Assembly: GCF_016863095.1 (NCBI RefSeq)
Contig: NZ_BOOF01000050.1
Coordinates: forward strand, 1-64,000
Length of the DNA stretch: 64,000 nt
From: Microbispora siamensis
Lineage (GTDB): Bacteria > Actinomycetota > Actinomycetes > Streptosporangiales > Streptosporangiaceae
Direction of reading: 5' to 3'
In this document: positions 8,782-16,489 of the stretch, piece after piece
Position numbering within the stretch: position 1 is the first letter of the stretch
Layout: each line of letters opens with the position of its first letter
Program-made: the position numbers and the translations under genes
Notes under the pieces: model-generated
The model's input: the letters and a program-made list of their open reading frames with translations, nothing else
Databases searched by the model: none
What the model was told of the DNA's origin: nothing

Positions 8782-9642
8782 ATGCGTCTCGTCGCGTACG
8801 TGCTCGTACTGGTCCTGCTGACCGCTGCCCTCGCCCGGCCATCCGGTGCCGTCCGGCCCGTGGCCGCCACAGGTCCCGTCGAGCCGTACGCGGCCACGAC
8901 GGCGAGGGGACCGGGGGCTGTGCGGGGCTTGGCGTCCCGGTCCGCGGACGCATCGCCGGTGCGGGCGCCTCGGCCTGCGGGTGCCAGGACGGTCGGGCCG
9001 GCCCGGTCCATCGGGTCGGCAGGCGGAGCGCCGGCCGAGCCGAACCGGACTGAGGACGCCGTGCCGGCGGGGGCGCGCTCTCGTGGGCCCGCGCAGCCGT
9101 TGGGGCCGGTTGGGTCTGTTGGGCCAGTGGGGCCGGTTGCGCCTGCGCCGGTCGCGCCGGTCGCGCCAGTTGTGCAGGCCCCGATGGGGCCGCATGGGAA
9201 GGCATCCGGCTGGCGGTGGCCGCTCGCCGGGCCCGCACGCCCGACAAGGCGCTTCGATCCGCCCCCACAGCGGTGGCTGGCCGGTCACCGGGGCGTCGAC
9301 CTGGCCGCGCGGCCCGGAGAGAAGGTCCTGGCCGCAGGACCGGGACTCGTCGGCCTGGCGGAGCGGGTCGCAGGCCGGGGGGTCGTGACGATCTCGCACC
9401 CCGATGGCCTGCGCACCACATACCTGCCGGTCCGTGCCCTGGTCCGGCCCGGTGACGTCGTCTCGGCCGGTCAGGTCATCGGCGTCGTCCAGGAGGACGC
9501 CGCCGGTCACTGCACCGCCTCCTGCCTGCACTGGGGGCTCTTGCGCGGACGTCTCTACCTGGACCCGCTCCTCCTGTTCGGCTGGGGGCAGGTCCGCCTT
9601 CTACCCCGCTGGCCCGTCAGTGGGGCCCGCCAGGCGTCATGA
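8782..9642 (+). CDS. Secreted M23-family (LytM-like) peptidase
   Basis: This is a predicted exported peptidoglycan hydrolase or regulator with a Sec signal (about 1-22) and a long Pro/Ala/Gly low-complexity spacer (to about residue 145). A C-terminal M23 domain follows. Zinc-site elements are visible as HRGVDL and CLHWG. The usual HxH appears as L-H-W, so the second histidine of that motif is replaced, and zinc ligation should be checked. Two cysteines (HCTASC) flank this motif. Orthologues in related genomes lie on the strand opposite to rpsB, just before it; here the gene is displaced and turned. Confidence 0.85.
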   Translation: MRLVAYVLVLVLLTAALARPSGAVRPVAATGPVEPYAATTARGPGAVRGLASRSADASPVRAPRPAGARTVGPARSIGSAGGAPAEPNRTEDAVPAGARSRGPAQPLGPVGSVGPVGPVAPAPVAPVAPVVQAPMGPHGKASGWRWPLAGPARPTRRFDPPPQRWLAGHRGVDLAARPGEKVLAAGPGLVGLAERVAGRGVVTISHPDGLRTTYLPVRALVRPGDVVSAGQVIGVVQEDAAGHCTASCLHWGLLRGRLYLDPLLLFGWGQVRLLPRWPVSGARQAS

Positions 9643-9772
9643 CGACCGAGAGGCTCATGACGGCCGGGCCGCTGTTTCGGGAGTCGGCTGACGTGCGCGT
9701 CCGCAGTCCTCAAGAGCGCTCCTCAAGCACGGTGCGTGATGTTTGGGTGCGGTGCTTGGTGCTGCGCGGTGC

Positions 9773-10693
9773 TCAGGCGCGGGGATGGGCCTGGCGGTAG
9801 GCGGCCCGCAGCCGCTCGATGGACACATGCGTGTAGATCTGTGTGGTGGCCAGGGAGGCGTGCCCGAGCATCTCCTGCACGGATCGCAGGTCGGCCCCGC
9901 CTTCGAGCAGGTGGGTGGCGGCGGTGTGGCGCAGCCCGTGCGGGCCCATGTCGGGGGTTCCCTCGACCTGCGCCAGACGGGCGTGCACGACACGCCGGAC
10001 GGTGCCCTGGTCGATCCGGCCTCCTCGGACGCCGAGGAAGAGCGCGGGGCCGCTTCCCTCGCGAATCCACCGAGGCCTGCCCTGCACACACCATGCGTCC
10101 AGGGCGTGCAGGGCGGGCAGCCCGAAGGGAACAGTCCGCTCCTTGCGCCCCTTGCCCAGCACGCGGACCGTCCGGCGGTCCCGGTCCACGTCGTCCACGT
10201 CGAGGCCGCACAACTCGCTCACCCGCATGCCGGTGGCATACAGCAGCTCCAGCATCGCCCGATCACGCAGGTCCCTGGCGTCGCCCGGCCCCTGTGTGGA
10301 CAGGACGGCCTCGGCCTCGGTCTGGTCGAGTACCTTCGGCAGTCGGCGTTCGGCCTTCGCCGTGCCGAGGAGCAACCCGGGGTCACTCGCCAGCCATCCC
10401 CGCCGGTGACAGAAGGCGGTGAAGACTCGGGCGCAGGCGGAACGGCGGGCCAGCGTCGCCCTCGATCGTCCGGCCTGATGCTGGTCCCCCAGCCAGTCGC
10501 GCAGGATGGTGACGTCAAGAGCGGACACGTCGTCGTGCCCGGCGGCCCTCATATGCGCGAACAGCGAGGAGACGTCCCCGAGATACGCCCTCAGCGTGTG
10601 CGGTGACAGGTCCCGTTCGAGACGTAGATGCCGCTCGAACTGCTCCAGCACGGCGTCGAAGTCCCCGAGTCCTTGCCCTTCGTCCGCTGCCAC
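9773..10693 (-). CDS. xerC: XerC-like tyrosine recombinase
   Basis: This is a site-specific tyrosine recombinase expected to resolve chromosome dimers at dif with a XerD partner encoded elsewhere. The N-terminal SAM-like core-binding domain (about 10-105) is followed by a catalytic domain with Arg157 (ATGMRVSEL), Lys181 (GKGRKER), His252/Arg255 (HGLRHT), His278 (LGHAS) and Tyr287 (QIYTHV), the complete catalytic set. The start is GTG with GGAAAGG upstream. Its position in the dprA-comM-yraN block matches xerC in mycobacteria, so a phage integrase is unlikely. Confidence 0.92.
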   Translation of the reverse strand: MAADEGQGLGDFDAVLEQFERHLRLERDLSPHTLRAYLGDVSSLFAHMRAAGHDDVSALDVTILRDWLGDQHQAGRSRATLARRSACARVFTAFCHRRGWLASDPGLLLGTAKAERRLPKVLDQTEAEAVLSTQGPGDARDLRDRAMLELLYATGMRVSELCGLDVDDVDRDRRTVRVLGKGRKERTVPFGLPALHALDAWCVQGRPRWIREGSGPALFLGVRGGRIDQGTVRRVVHARLAQVEGTPDMGPHGLRHTAATHLLEGGADLRSVQEMLGHASLATTQIYTHVSIERLRAAYRQAHPRA

Positions 10694-11158
10694 GACGTCG
10701 TCCTTTCCCCTCGCTTCCGGCTCGATGCGGGTGCGACCCGCACCGCCCCGCGGGCGAGCCGCAGCCCGTGACCTCCGTAGTCGCGGTCACACGACGACGC
10801 GGACCGGTTGTGCCCCATCGCGCCGTGTCACTGCCCCTTTGACGGCGTCCGATGCGCGCTGAGCGTACCCGTCCCGGCGAGCCCGAAAGGAGGAGGGGGA
10901 AGGAGACACGGCCACGATCCGCATGCTATCCACCGGTCTCATTCCGGAACGCACGGCCGTATCGGCGCGGGCTGCACCGGCGCATGGTGGCACCCGCGAC
11001 GAGGTGGCGGGCGCGAGGGGGGCGGGCGCGGTGGTGGCGCCCGTGCGGTGGTGGCGCCCGGGTGGTGGTGGCGCCCGCGCGGTGGTGGCGCCCGGGCCAG
11101 GGAGGCCGAGCTCGGCGTCGCCTCAGCCAACGGCCAATGCAATGACGCGCGCCCGCGT
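10694..11158. other. 465-bp gene-free spacer between xerC and dprA
   Basis: No convincing gene is present on either strand. The right part holds a very GC-rich tandem repeat (annotated separately) beginning about 65 bases beyond the dprA stop. Any xerC promoter would lie in the left third. The open frames crossing this region have poor third-position bias and no family resemblance. Confidence 0.6.
11028..11094. repeat. Four-copy 17-bp tandem repeat downstream of dprA
   Basis: GCGGTGGTGGCGCCCG recurs with a 17-bp period at 11028, 11045, 11062 (one change) and 11079. A degenerate relative lies at about 10982-10996. The repeat is G-rich on the plus strand with regular GGTGG runs, so it could form G-quadruplex or hairpin structures and vary in copy number. 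Confidence 0.85.
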
Positions 11159-12472
11159 TCACTCGCGCGCGGCAGGGCGCAGCCGCCACCCTCGATCCAC
11201 GTTCTCGACGAACCCCGCGGCTGCCAGGCCGCCGAGGCAGGCGAGGGCTGTCCCGATGTCCACACCGGCGGCGACGGCGATCGCGGCGGGACCCGTGGCA
11301 CCGCGTGCGGGGATCGCTTCGAGCACACGTCTGGTCTCGTCGTTCAGCCCGTCGCGAGGCCGCACGGGCCCGCGTTGCTCCGGTGCCAGGTCGTCACCGA
11401 TGGAGCCGACCAACTCGATGATCTCCTCCGCCGAAGTAACGCAGACGGCCTTGCCCTGACGGATCAGGACATGGCAGCCCGTGGAGACCTCAGTGGTGAT
11501 GGGACCTGGCACGGCCATCAGCTGCCGGTTCAGGCCCCAGGCGTGAGTGGCCGTGTTGAGCGCACCGCTGCGCGCGGCCGCCTGCACGACAACGGTTCCC
11601 CGGGACAGGGCGGCGATCACCCGGTTGCGGATCAGGAAGCGCAGCCGGGTGGGGTGTGCGCCGGGCGGCCACTCGCTGATCACTACGCCCTGCTGCCGCA
11701 CGGCACGGAACAGGTCCTCGTGCGCGCTGGGATAACAGACATCCGTCCCACAGGCGAGCACGACGACCGTCGGCGTTCCGGAGGCCAGCGCGCCCCGGTG
11801 GGCGGCCCCGTCGATCCCGTAGGCGCCACCGCTGATCACCGTCCACCCGCGCCCGCCGAGACTCATGGCGAACTCGGCCGCCACGGTCGTGCCGTACGCG
11901 GTCGCGGCCCTGGCCCCGACGACGGAGACCGAGCGCAGGCAGGAGAACCGCAGGTTCGCCCGTCCGTCCACCCACAGCCCGAACGGCCGTGCGTCCCCGA
12001 GGTCGTCGAGTTGGGTGGGCCATTCGACGTCACCCGGAACGACGAGCCGCGCCCCGCGTTGCGTGCCTTGCGCCAGGTCGCCTGCCGGGTCCGTGTAGCG
12101 GGCCGCCCACGCGGCCGCATGCCGGCCGAGATCCAGGTGGCGCCTGGAAGCCTCGGCGCGGTCTTTCTCATCACGTGCGAAGTCAGGGTCGAGCACGCCG
12201 CGTTTCGCCTGCTCCATCGCGCCCACGGGACCATAGCGGGCGATCAACCGGCCCATCACCGCGTCGCCTGCTTCGGCCATCCGCATGATCGCCACGCGGG
12301 CCAGTCGTTCCGCCCTCCCGGGACCGGCCGCGCCGGCCGCGTCCCCGGTCGCACCGCCGGCGTCCCCGGCCGCACCGGCGATGTCCCCGGCCAGACGGGA
12401 GGCGCCCGCTGCCTGCGAGATGGCCTCGCCGGACGACGCGGCGCCGGCGGTGAAGAACTCAGTCGCTTCCAT
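11159..12472 (-). CDS. dprA: DNA-processing protein DprA
   Basis: DprA binds incoming single-stranded DNA and loads RecA during natural transformation. The 437-residue protein has an unusual Ala/Gly/Asp repeat stretch (about 28-52), a helical SAM-like region and a Rossmann-like fold with VGARAATAYG (185-194), SGGAYGIDGAAH (214-225) and GTDVCYPSAHEDLF. A winged-helix-like C-terminus follows. The ATG start shares one base with the comM stop (TGATG), which indicates translational coupling. A longer upstream reading is only comM overlap. Confidence 0.94.
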   Translation of the reverse strand: MEATEFFTAGAASSGEAISQAAGASRLAGDIAGAAGDAGGATGDAAGAAGPGRAERLARVAIMRMAEAGDAVMGRLIARYGPVGAMEQAKRGVLDPDFARDEKDRAEASRRHLDLGRHAAAWAARYTDPAGDLAQGTQRGARLVVPGDVEWPTQLDDLGDARPFGLWVDGRANLRFSCLRSVSVVGARAATAYGTTVAAEFAMSLGGRGWTVISGGAYGIDGAAHRGALASGTPTVVVLACGTDVCYPSAHEDLFRAVRQQGVVISEWPPGAHPTRLRFLIRNRVIAALSRGTVVVQAAARSGALNTATHAWGLNRQLMAVPGPITTEVSTGCHVLIRQGKAVCVTSAEEIIELVGSIGDDLAPEQRGPVRPRDGLNDETRRVLEAIPARGATGPAAIAVAAGVDIGTALACLGGLAAAGFVENVDRGWRLRPAARE

Positions 12473-14139
12473 CAATCCACTCCGAGCCACAGTGCGAGGG
12501 CCGCCGACGTCTCGGTCTGGCCCGGACGGTCCTTGCCCGCGAGATCCGCGAGCGTCCAAGAGACGCGAAGCACGCGATCCAGGCCGCGTGCGCTGAGCGT
12601 GCCCACGTCGAGACCGCGATGGAGCGGGGCCATCGCGGCGTCGGGCAGGCGGAAGTCACGGTGCAACGCGGATGAGGACACCTCCGCGTTGGTACGCCAG
12701 GGGGTGCCGGCCAACCGTCTGGAGGCCCGCTCGCGAGCCAGCCTCACTCGCTCGGCCACGGTCGCGCTCGTTTCCACGAAGTGCCGGTCCGCGAGCAACT
12801 CGGCGCGGGTGGCCCGGCCGATCTTCACCTTCACGTCGACGCGGTCCAGCAGCGGTCCGGAGAGCCGATCGAGATAGCGGCGCCGGCCCGCGGGGGTGCA
12901 CTTGCAGGGGTGCCCGACCGTCCCCTGCAGGCCGCACGGACACGGATTGGCCGCCAGGACCAGCATGAACCGGGCGGGGAACGTGACCGCGCCGACAGCC
13001 CGTGCGATGGTCACCGTTCCCGACTCGAGGGGTTGCCGCAGGGAGTCGAGCACGGTCGTCGCGAACTCCGGCGCCTCGTCGAGGAAGAGCACGCCTCGGT
13101 GCGCGAGCGACACCGCTCCGGGCCGCACGACGCCTCCGCTCCCACCGCCCACGACGGCCGCCATCGTGGCGCTGTGATGCGGAGCCATGAAGGGCGGCCT
13201 GGTGAGCAGCGGACGCCCCGGCGGCAGCGTTCCCGCCACCGAGTGGATGGCCGACACCTCCAGGGCCTTCTCCTGGTCGAGCGGCGGCAGGAGGGTCGGC
13301 AGGCGCTCGGCGAGCATGGTCTTGCCGCTCCCCGGCGGGCCCAGCATCCAGAGGTTGTGCCCACCGGCCGCGCACACCTCCAACGCTTTGCGGCCCATCG
13401 GCTGCCCGGCCACGTCGCACAGGTCCGGCCCCGGCATGCTCCGGCCGCCGCCCTCCGGTCCTGTGGGATGCGACCCGTGCTCGGCCTGCCCGACGTGCCC
13501 GACGTGCCCGATGTGCTCGACGCGGCCAGCCTGCTCGGTGTGCTGGACGTGGTCGGCGTGGCCGATGTGCTCCTCGTCCTGCGAGAGCGAAGCGGCGTCC
13601 GCCACCACCGGAAGCCGGTGCAGGTCGCCCGAGCGCAGCCACCCCACCAGTTCGCCGAGAGTGGCGACGGGGACCACGGTGAGATCGGGCACGAGAGCGG
13701 CCTCGGCGGCGTTGAGCGCGGGCACCACGACCGTGCGCACCCCCGCCGCCGCGGCGGCGAGCGCGGCCGGCAGCACGCCTCTGATCGGCCGGACCCGCCC
13801 GTCGAGGCCGAGCTCGCCGAGGAACATCGGCGCCGCGATCCGCTGCGCGGGCACGGCGCCGGCCGCGCCGAGCACCGCGATCGCGATGGCCAGGTCGAAG
13901 ATCGAACCTCGCTTGGGCAACGTGGCCGGGAACAGGCTCACGGTGACCCGTGCGTCGGGCCAGGCGAACCTGCTGTTGATCAGTGCGGACCTCACGCGGC
14001 CCCGGGCTTCACTGATCGCGGTGTCGAGAAGCCCGATGAAATGCGTTCCGGCGATGCCGGGGCCGACATCGGCCTCGACCTCCACGAGGCGTCCGGTGAC
14101 GCCCACAAGGCCCACGCAGTGGGTCCGGGCGACGGGCAT
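12472..14139 (-). CDS. comM: YifB/ComM family Mg-chelatase-like AAA ATPase
   Basis: ComM is an AAA+ helicase that promotes branch migration during natural transformation. The 555-residue protein has an N-terminal Lon-protease-like fold domain (about 1-170), the AAA+ core with Walker A GPPGSGKT (267-274) and Walker B GVLFLDEAPEF, a zinc-ribbon-like CPCGLQG...CKC segment, and a C-terminal Mg-chelatase domain. Residues about 190-225 form a His/Val/Gly/Glu-rich linker encoded by imperfect repeats, which is not usual for the family. It starts one base after the yraN stop and overlaps dprA by one base. Confidence 0.94.
   Translation of the reverse strand: MPVARTHCVGLVGVTGRLVEVEADVGPGIAGTHFIGLLDTAISEARGRVRSALINSRFAWPDARVTVSLFPATLPKRGSIFDLAIAIAVLGAAGAVPAQRIAAPMFLGELGLDGRVRPIRGVLPAALAAAAAGVRTVVVPALNAAEAALVPDLTVVPVATLGELVGWLRSGDLHRLPVVADAASLSQDEEHIGHADHVQHTEQAGRVEHIGHVGHVGQAEHGSHPTGPEGGGRSMPGPDLCDVAGQPMGRKALEVCAAGGHNLWMLGPPGSGKTMLAERLPTLLPPLDQEKALEVSAIHSVAGTLPPGRPLLTRPPFMAPHHSATMAAVVGGGSGGVVRPGAVSLAHRGVLFLDEAPEFATTVLDSLRQPLESGTVTIARAVGAVTFPARFMLVLAANPCPCGLQGTVGHPCKCTPAGRRRYLDRLSGPLLDRVDVKVKIGRATRAELLADRHFVETSATVAERVRLARERASRRLAGTPWRTNAEVSSSALHRDFRLPDAAMAPLHRGLDVGTLSARGLDRVLRVSWTLADLAGKDRPGQTETSAALALWLGVD
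13475..13580. repeat. Imperfect short repeats inside comM
   Basis: On the plus strand the sequence is built of degenerate units such as GTGCCCGAC, GTGCTCGAC and GTGGCCGAT. On the coding strand these give the His-rich linker of ComM (HIGH, HVGHVG). The register stays in frame, consistent with slippage in multiples of three. Confidence 0.65.
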
Positions 14140-14140
14140 C

Positions 14141-14494
14141 TCAGACCACCCCGCGTTCGTGCCTGAGTGAGAAGTCGCCGGCGAACCGCTCGATCGCGAT
14201 CACGTCGACCCGTATCGTGTCGAAACGCTCCGTGTGCATGGACAGCCACCTGACTGCCAGCGTCCGCAGGCGCAGCAGTTTCTCACCGGTCACCGCCTCG
14301 AATGCGGTGCCGTGGCTGCGCCCGGAGCGGGTCTTCACCTCCACGATCACCAGCGCGTCGCCGTCGCGGGCGACGATGTCGACCTCGCCCTCCGCGCAGC
14401 GCCAGTTGCGGTCGAGTATGTGCATGCCCTTCGCCGTCAGAAAGGTCACGGCGAGTTGTTCACCCTGTCTGCCCAGCCGATCCTTCGCCGCCAT
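14141..14494 (-). CDS. yraN: YraN family (UPF0102) nuclease-fold protein
   Basis: This is a 117-residue UPF0102 protein with a restriction-endonuclease-like fold. The characteristic segment LDRNWRCAEGEVDIVARDGDALVIVEVKTR contains the acidic and Lys residues (E..D..EVK) of a PD-(D/E)XK active site. Its biochemical role is not settled; linkage to comM and dprA suggests work on DNA. The ATG start heads the yraN-comM-dprA unit, transcribed away from the CoA-transferase gene. Confidence 0.92.
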   Translation of the reverse strand: MAAKDRLGRQGEQLAVTFLTAKGMHILDRNWRCAEGEVDIVARDGDALVIVEVKTRSGRSHGTAFEAVTGEKLLRLRTLAVRWLSMHTERFDTIRVDVIAIERFAGDFSLRHERGVV

Positions 14495-14819
14495 GGGACC
14501 ACCTCCGGCGCAGACAATCGCCCAAGCGGCCCCCGCCCCGTGCCACCGAACCTCTTTCTGTGGAAAAGCCCATCCCGCGAATCGGCCGCTGTGGACGGGC
14601 GGAGGAAATCGCAGGTCGGCCTGGTGAGAACGCTCTCGTCGTCCACAGCGTGGCCCAGGAGCGGAAACGAGAGGGTGACCGCGGGCAGACTGCGACCGGC
14701 ATGGATACTTGCCCCGCTTCCGGGAGGCGGGTGACGGGCTCTGCCCTTACGGAGCACGCCGCCGGGCATCGGGCGCCGCAGGGCATCGGCAGTGAAGAGT
14801 CGGCAGTGAGGAGTCGGCA
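14495..14819. other. 325-bp spacer between divergent yraN and CoA-transferase genes
   Basis: I see no gene here. The spacer must hold promoters for both flanking units. Near its right end a 14-bp unit CGGCAGTGARGAGT is repeated (14787-14800, 14801-14814, partial copy from 14815). The second copy supplies GAGGAG (14808-14813) as ribosome site and the third the GTG start of the downstream gene. Confidence 0.5.
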
Positions 14820-16256
14820 GTGACCGCGAAACTGATCAGGGAACTGGGCGCGGGCGTCGGGGTCGCCCTGCCCGAGGTCCGGGTCACCGGCGAGGACCCC
14901 GTCCTGCCGTCCGTCTTCCCCCTCGGCACGATGGCCGCGGCCTCGGCCGGCGCCCTGACCGCCGCCGTCGCGGCGTACGCCGCCCGTACCGGGGAGAACG
15001 GCGCGGAAGGGCCCGGCGGCCGGCAACCGTCTCGCGGCGCGCACGGCGATCCGGACGTCACGATCGATGTCCGTCACGCCGCCGTGGCCTTCCAGAGTGA
15101 AAGGCATTTCCGCGCCGACGGGAAGGCCGTGGACGGCTGGGCCCCGTTGTCTGGGGACTACGGCACCTCGGACGGCTGGGTCCGGTTGCACTGCAATTTC
15201 GACCACCACCGTGATGCCGCCCTGCGCGCTCTCGGGCTGCCGCCCGGCTCGGGCAGAGCCGCGCCCTGCAGAGAGGACGTCGGCAGGGCGTGCGCCGACC
15301 GTACGGCGGTGGAAATCGAGGAGGCCGTGATCCGCGAGGGCGGCTGTGCGGCGGCGATGCGGAGCAGGGCCGAGTGGCTCGCGCACCCCCAAGCGCGGGC
15401 GCTGGCCGACCTCCCTCTCGTCGGCGTGTCCCGGTTGCCCGATGGGGGCGGCCAGGCGAGCGGCGACGGGCTCCCGGCAGGGCCGGAGCGGCCGCTCGGC
15501 GGCGTGCGGGTGCTCGACCTGACCCGCGTGATCGCCGGGCCGGTGGCCGCGCGGGCGCTCGCGGCGTACGGCGCGGACGTGCTGCGTGTGGGCGCTGCGC
15601 ACCTGCCCGAGGTGCCGGGGCTCGTGGTGGAGACGGCGTTCGGCAAGCGGTCGTGCCACATCGACCTGCGTTCCGAGGCGGACAAGCTGCGGGAGTTGGT
15701 CCGTCAGGCCGACGTGGTCATCCAGGCCTACCGGCCCGGGGCCCTGCGGGCCAGGGGCTTCGGGCCGGACGATCTCGCCGCCCTGCGGCCCGGCATCGTC
15801 TGCGTCGACATCTCCGCGTACGGCACGCGCGGACGGTGGGCCTCGAGGAGGGGGTTCGACAGCCTCGTCCAGATGGCATGCGGGATCGCCCACGAGAACG
15901 GCGACGGCCGGCGGCCGAGTCCGCTGCCCGCGCAGGCTCTCGACCATGGCGCCGGCCACCTGGCCGCGTTCGGCGCGGTCGCCGCGCTGCTCCGGCGGGC
16001 GGCCGAGGGCGGCTCCTGGCACGTCGAGGTGTCGTTGGCGAGGACCGCGGCGTGGCTCGACGATCTCGGCAGGATCGACATGGCGGGGATGCGGCAGCCC
16101 CGGGTGGAGGATCTGCTGGCGACGATGGACAGCCCTTTCGGCACGCTCACCTACGTGACGCCACCCGGCGCCATCGACGGGGCCCGCCCGCACTGGACGA
16201 GCCCGCCGCCCCGCCAGGGGGAGCACCCCGCGGCATGGTGGGCTCCAACCTCCTGA
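14820..16256 (+). CDS. CaiB/BaiF (family III) CoA-transferase
   Basis: This is a family III CoA-transferase, an enzyme class that moves CoA between carboxylic acids via an aspartyl-CoA intermediate. The canonical start of the family, PLGGVRVLDLTRVIAGPVAA, appears only near residue 224, with GADVLRV and FDSLVQMACGIA following; the Asp in the latter is the expected nucleophile. The first 210 residues resemble the C-terminal lobe of the same family (DGWVRLHCNFDHHRDAALRALG), so the 478-residue protein looks like an extra lobe joined to a CaiB core. The substrate is unknown. GTG start with GAGGAG at 14808-14813. Confidence 0.82.
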   Translation: MTAKLIRELGAGVGVALPEVRVTGEDPVLPSVFPLGTMAAASAGALTAAVAAYAARTGENGAEGPGGRQPSRGAHGDPDVTIDVRHAAVAFQSERHFRADGKAVDGWAPLSGDYGTSDGWVRLHCNFDHHRDAALRALGLPPGSGRAAPCREDVGRACADRTAVEIEEAVIREGGCAAAMRSRAEWLAHPQARALADLPLVGVSRLPDGGGQASGDGLPAGPERPLGGVRVLDLTRVIAGPVAARALAAYGADVLRVGAAHLPEVPGLVVETAFGKRSCHIDLRSEADKLRELVRQADVVIQAYRPGALRARGFGPDDLAALRPGIVCVDISAYGTRGRWASRRGFDSLVQMACGIAHENGDGRRPSPLPAQALDHGAGHLAAFGAVAALLRRAAEGGSWHVEVSLARTAAWLDDLGRIDMAGMRQPRVEDLLATMDSPFGTLTYVTPPGAIDGARPHWTSPPPRQGEHPAAWWAPTS

Positions 16257-16294
16257 CGGTCGACGGCCTAAGGCATGGGGAACAGCGGCGGCCG

Positions 16295-16312
16295 CCCGGC
16301 GGGCCCGCCGGG
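16295..16312. terminator. Palindrome between convergent genes
   Basis: An 18-bp perfect palindrome, able to form a 7-bp G/C stem with a GGCC loop, lies between the convergent CoA-transferase and WGR genes. No T-tract flanks it, so its role as a two-way terminator is an inference. Confidence 0.4.
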
Positions 16313-16489
16313 GAAGGGCGACGGTCACGGGGGTGAGGCTCGATGAGGGAAGAGCGACGGCGGCCCTCCGGAGCACATCGACGGCCCGCGGGGGGCGGCC
16401 GCTCCGCCGGGGCCGGTCCGGACAGGCGTTCAAGAGGCCCGGCAGGCGCGTGGAAGGCCGCTGACGGGACGATCGCGGCCACGTGGCGC

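Noticed and set aside
9773-10693. Phage or integron integrase
   Set aside because: Full XerC catalytic set and conserved dprA-comM-yraN neighbourhood; no att-like repeats or cargo genes.
14559-14648. Three TGTGGA/TCCACA sequences resembling DnaA boxes
   Set aside because: Only the core matches; there is no dnaA/dnaN context, so these are not evidence for an origin.
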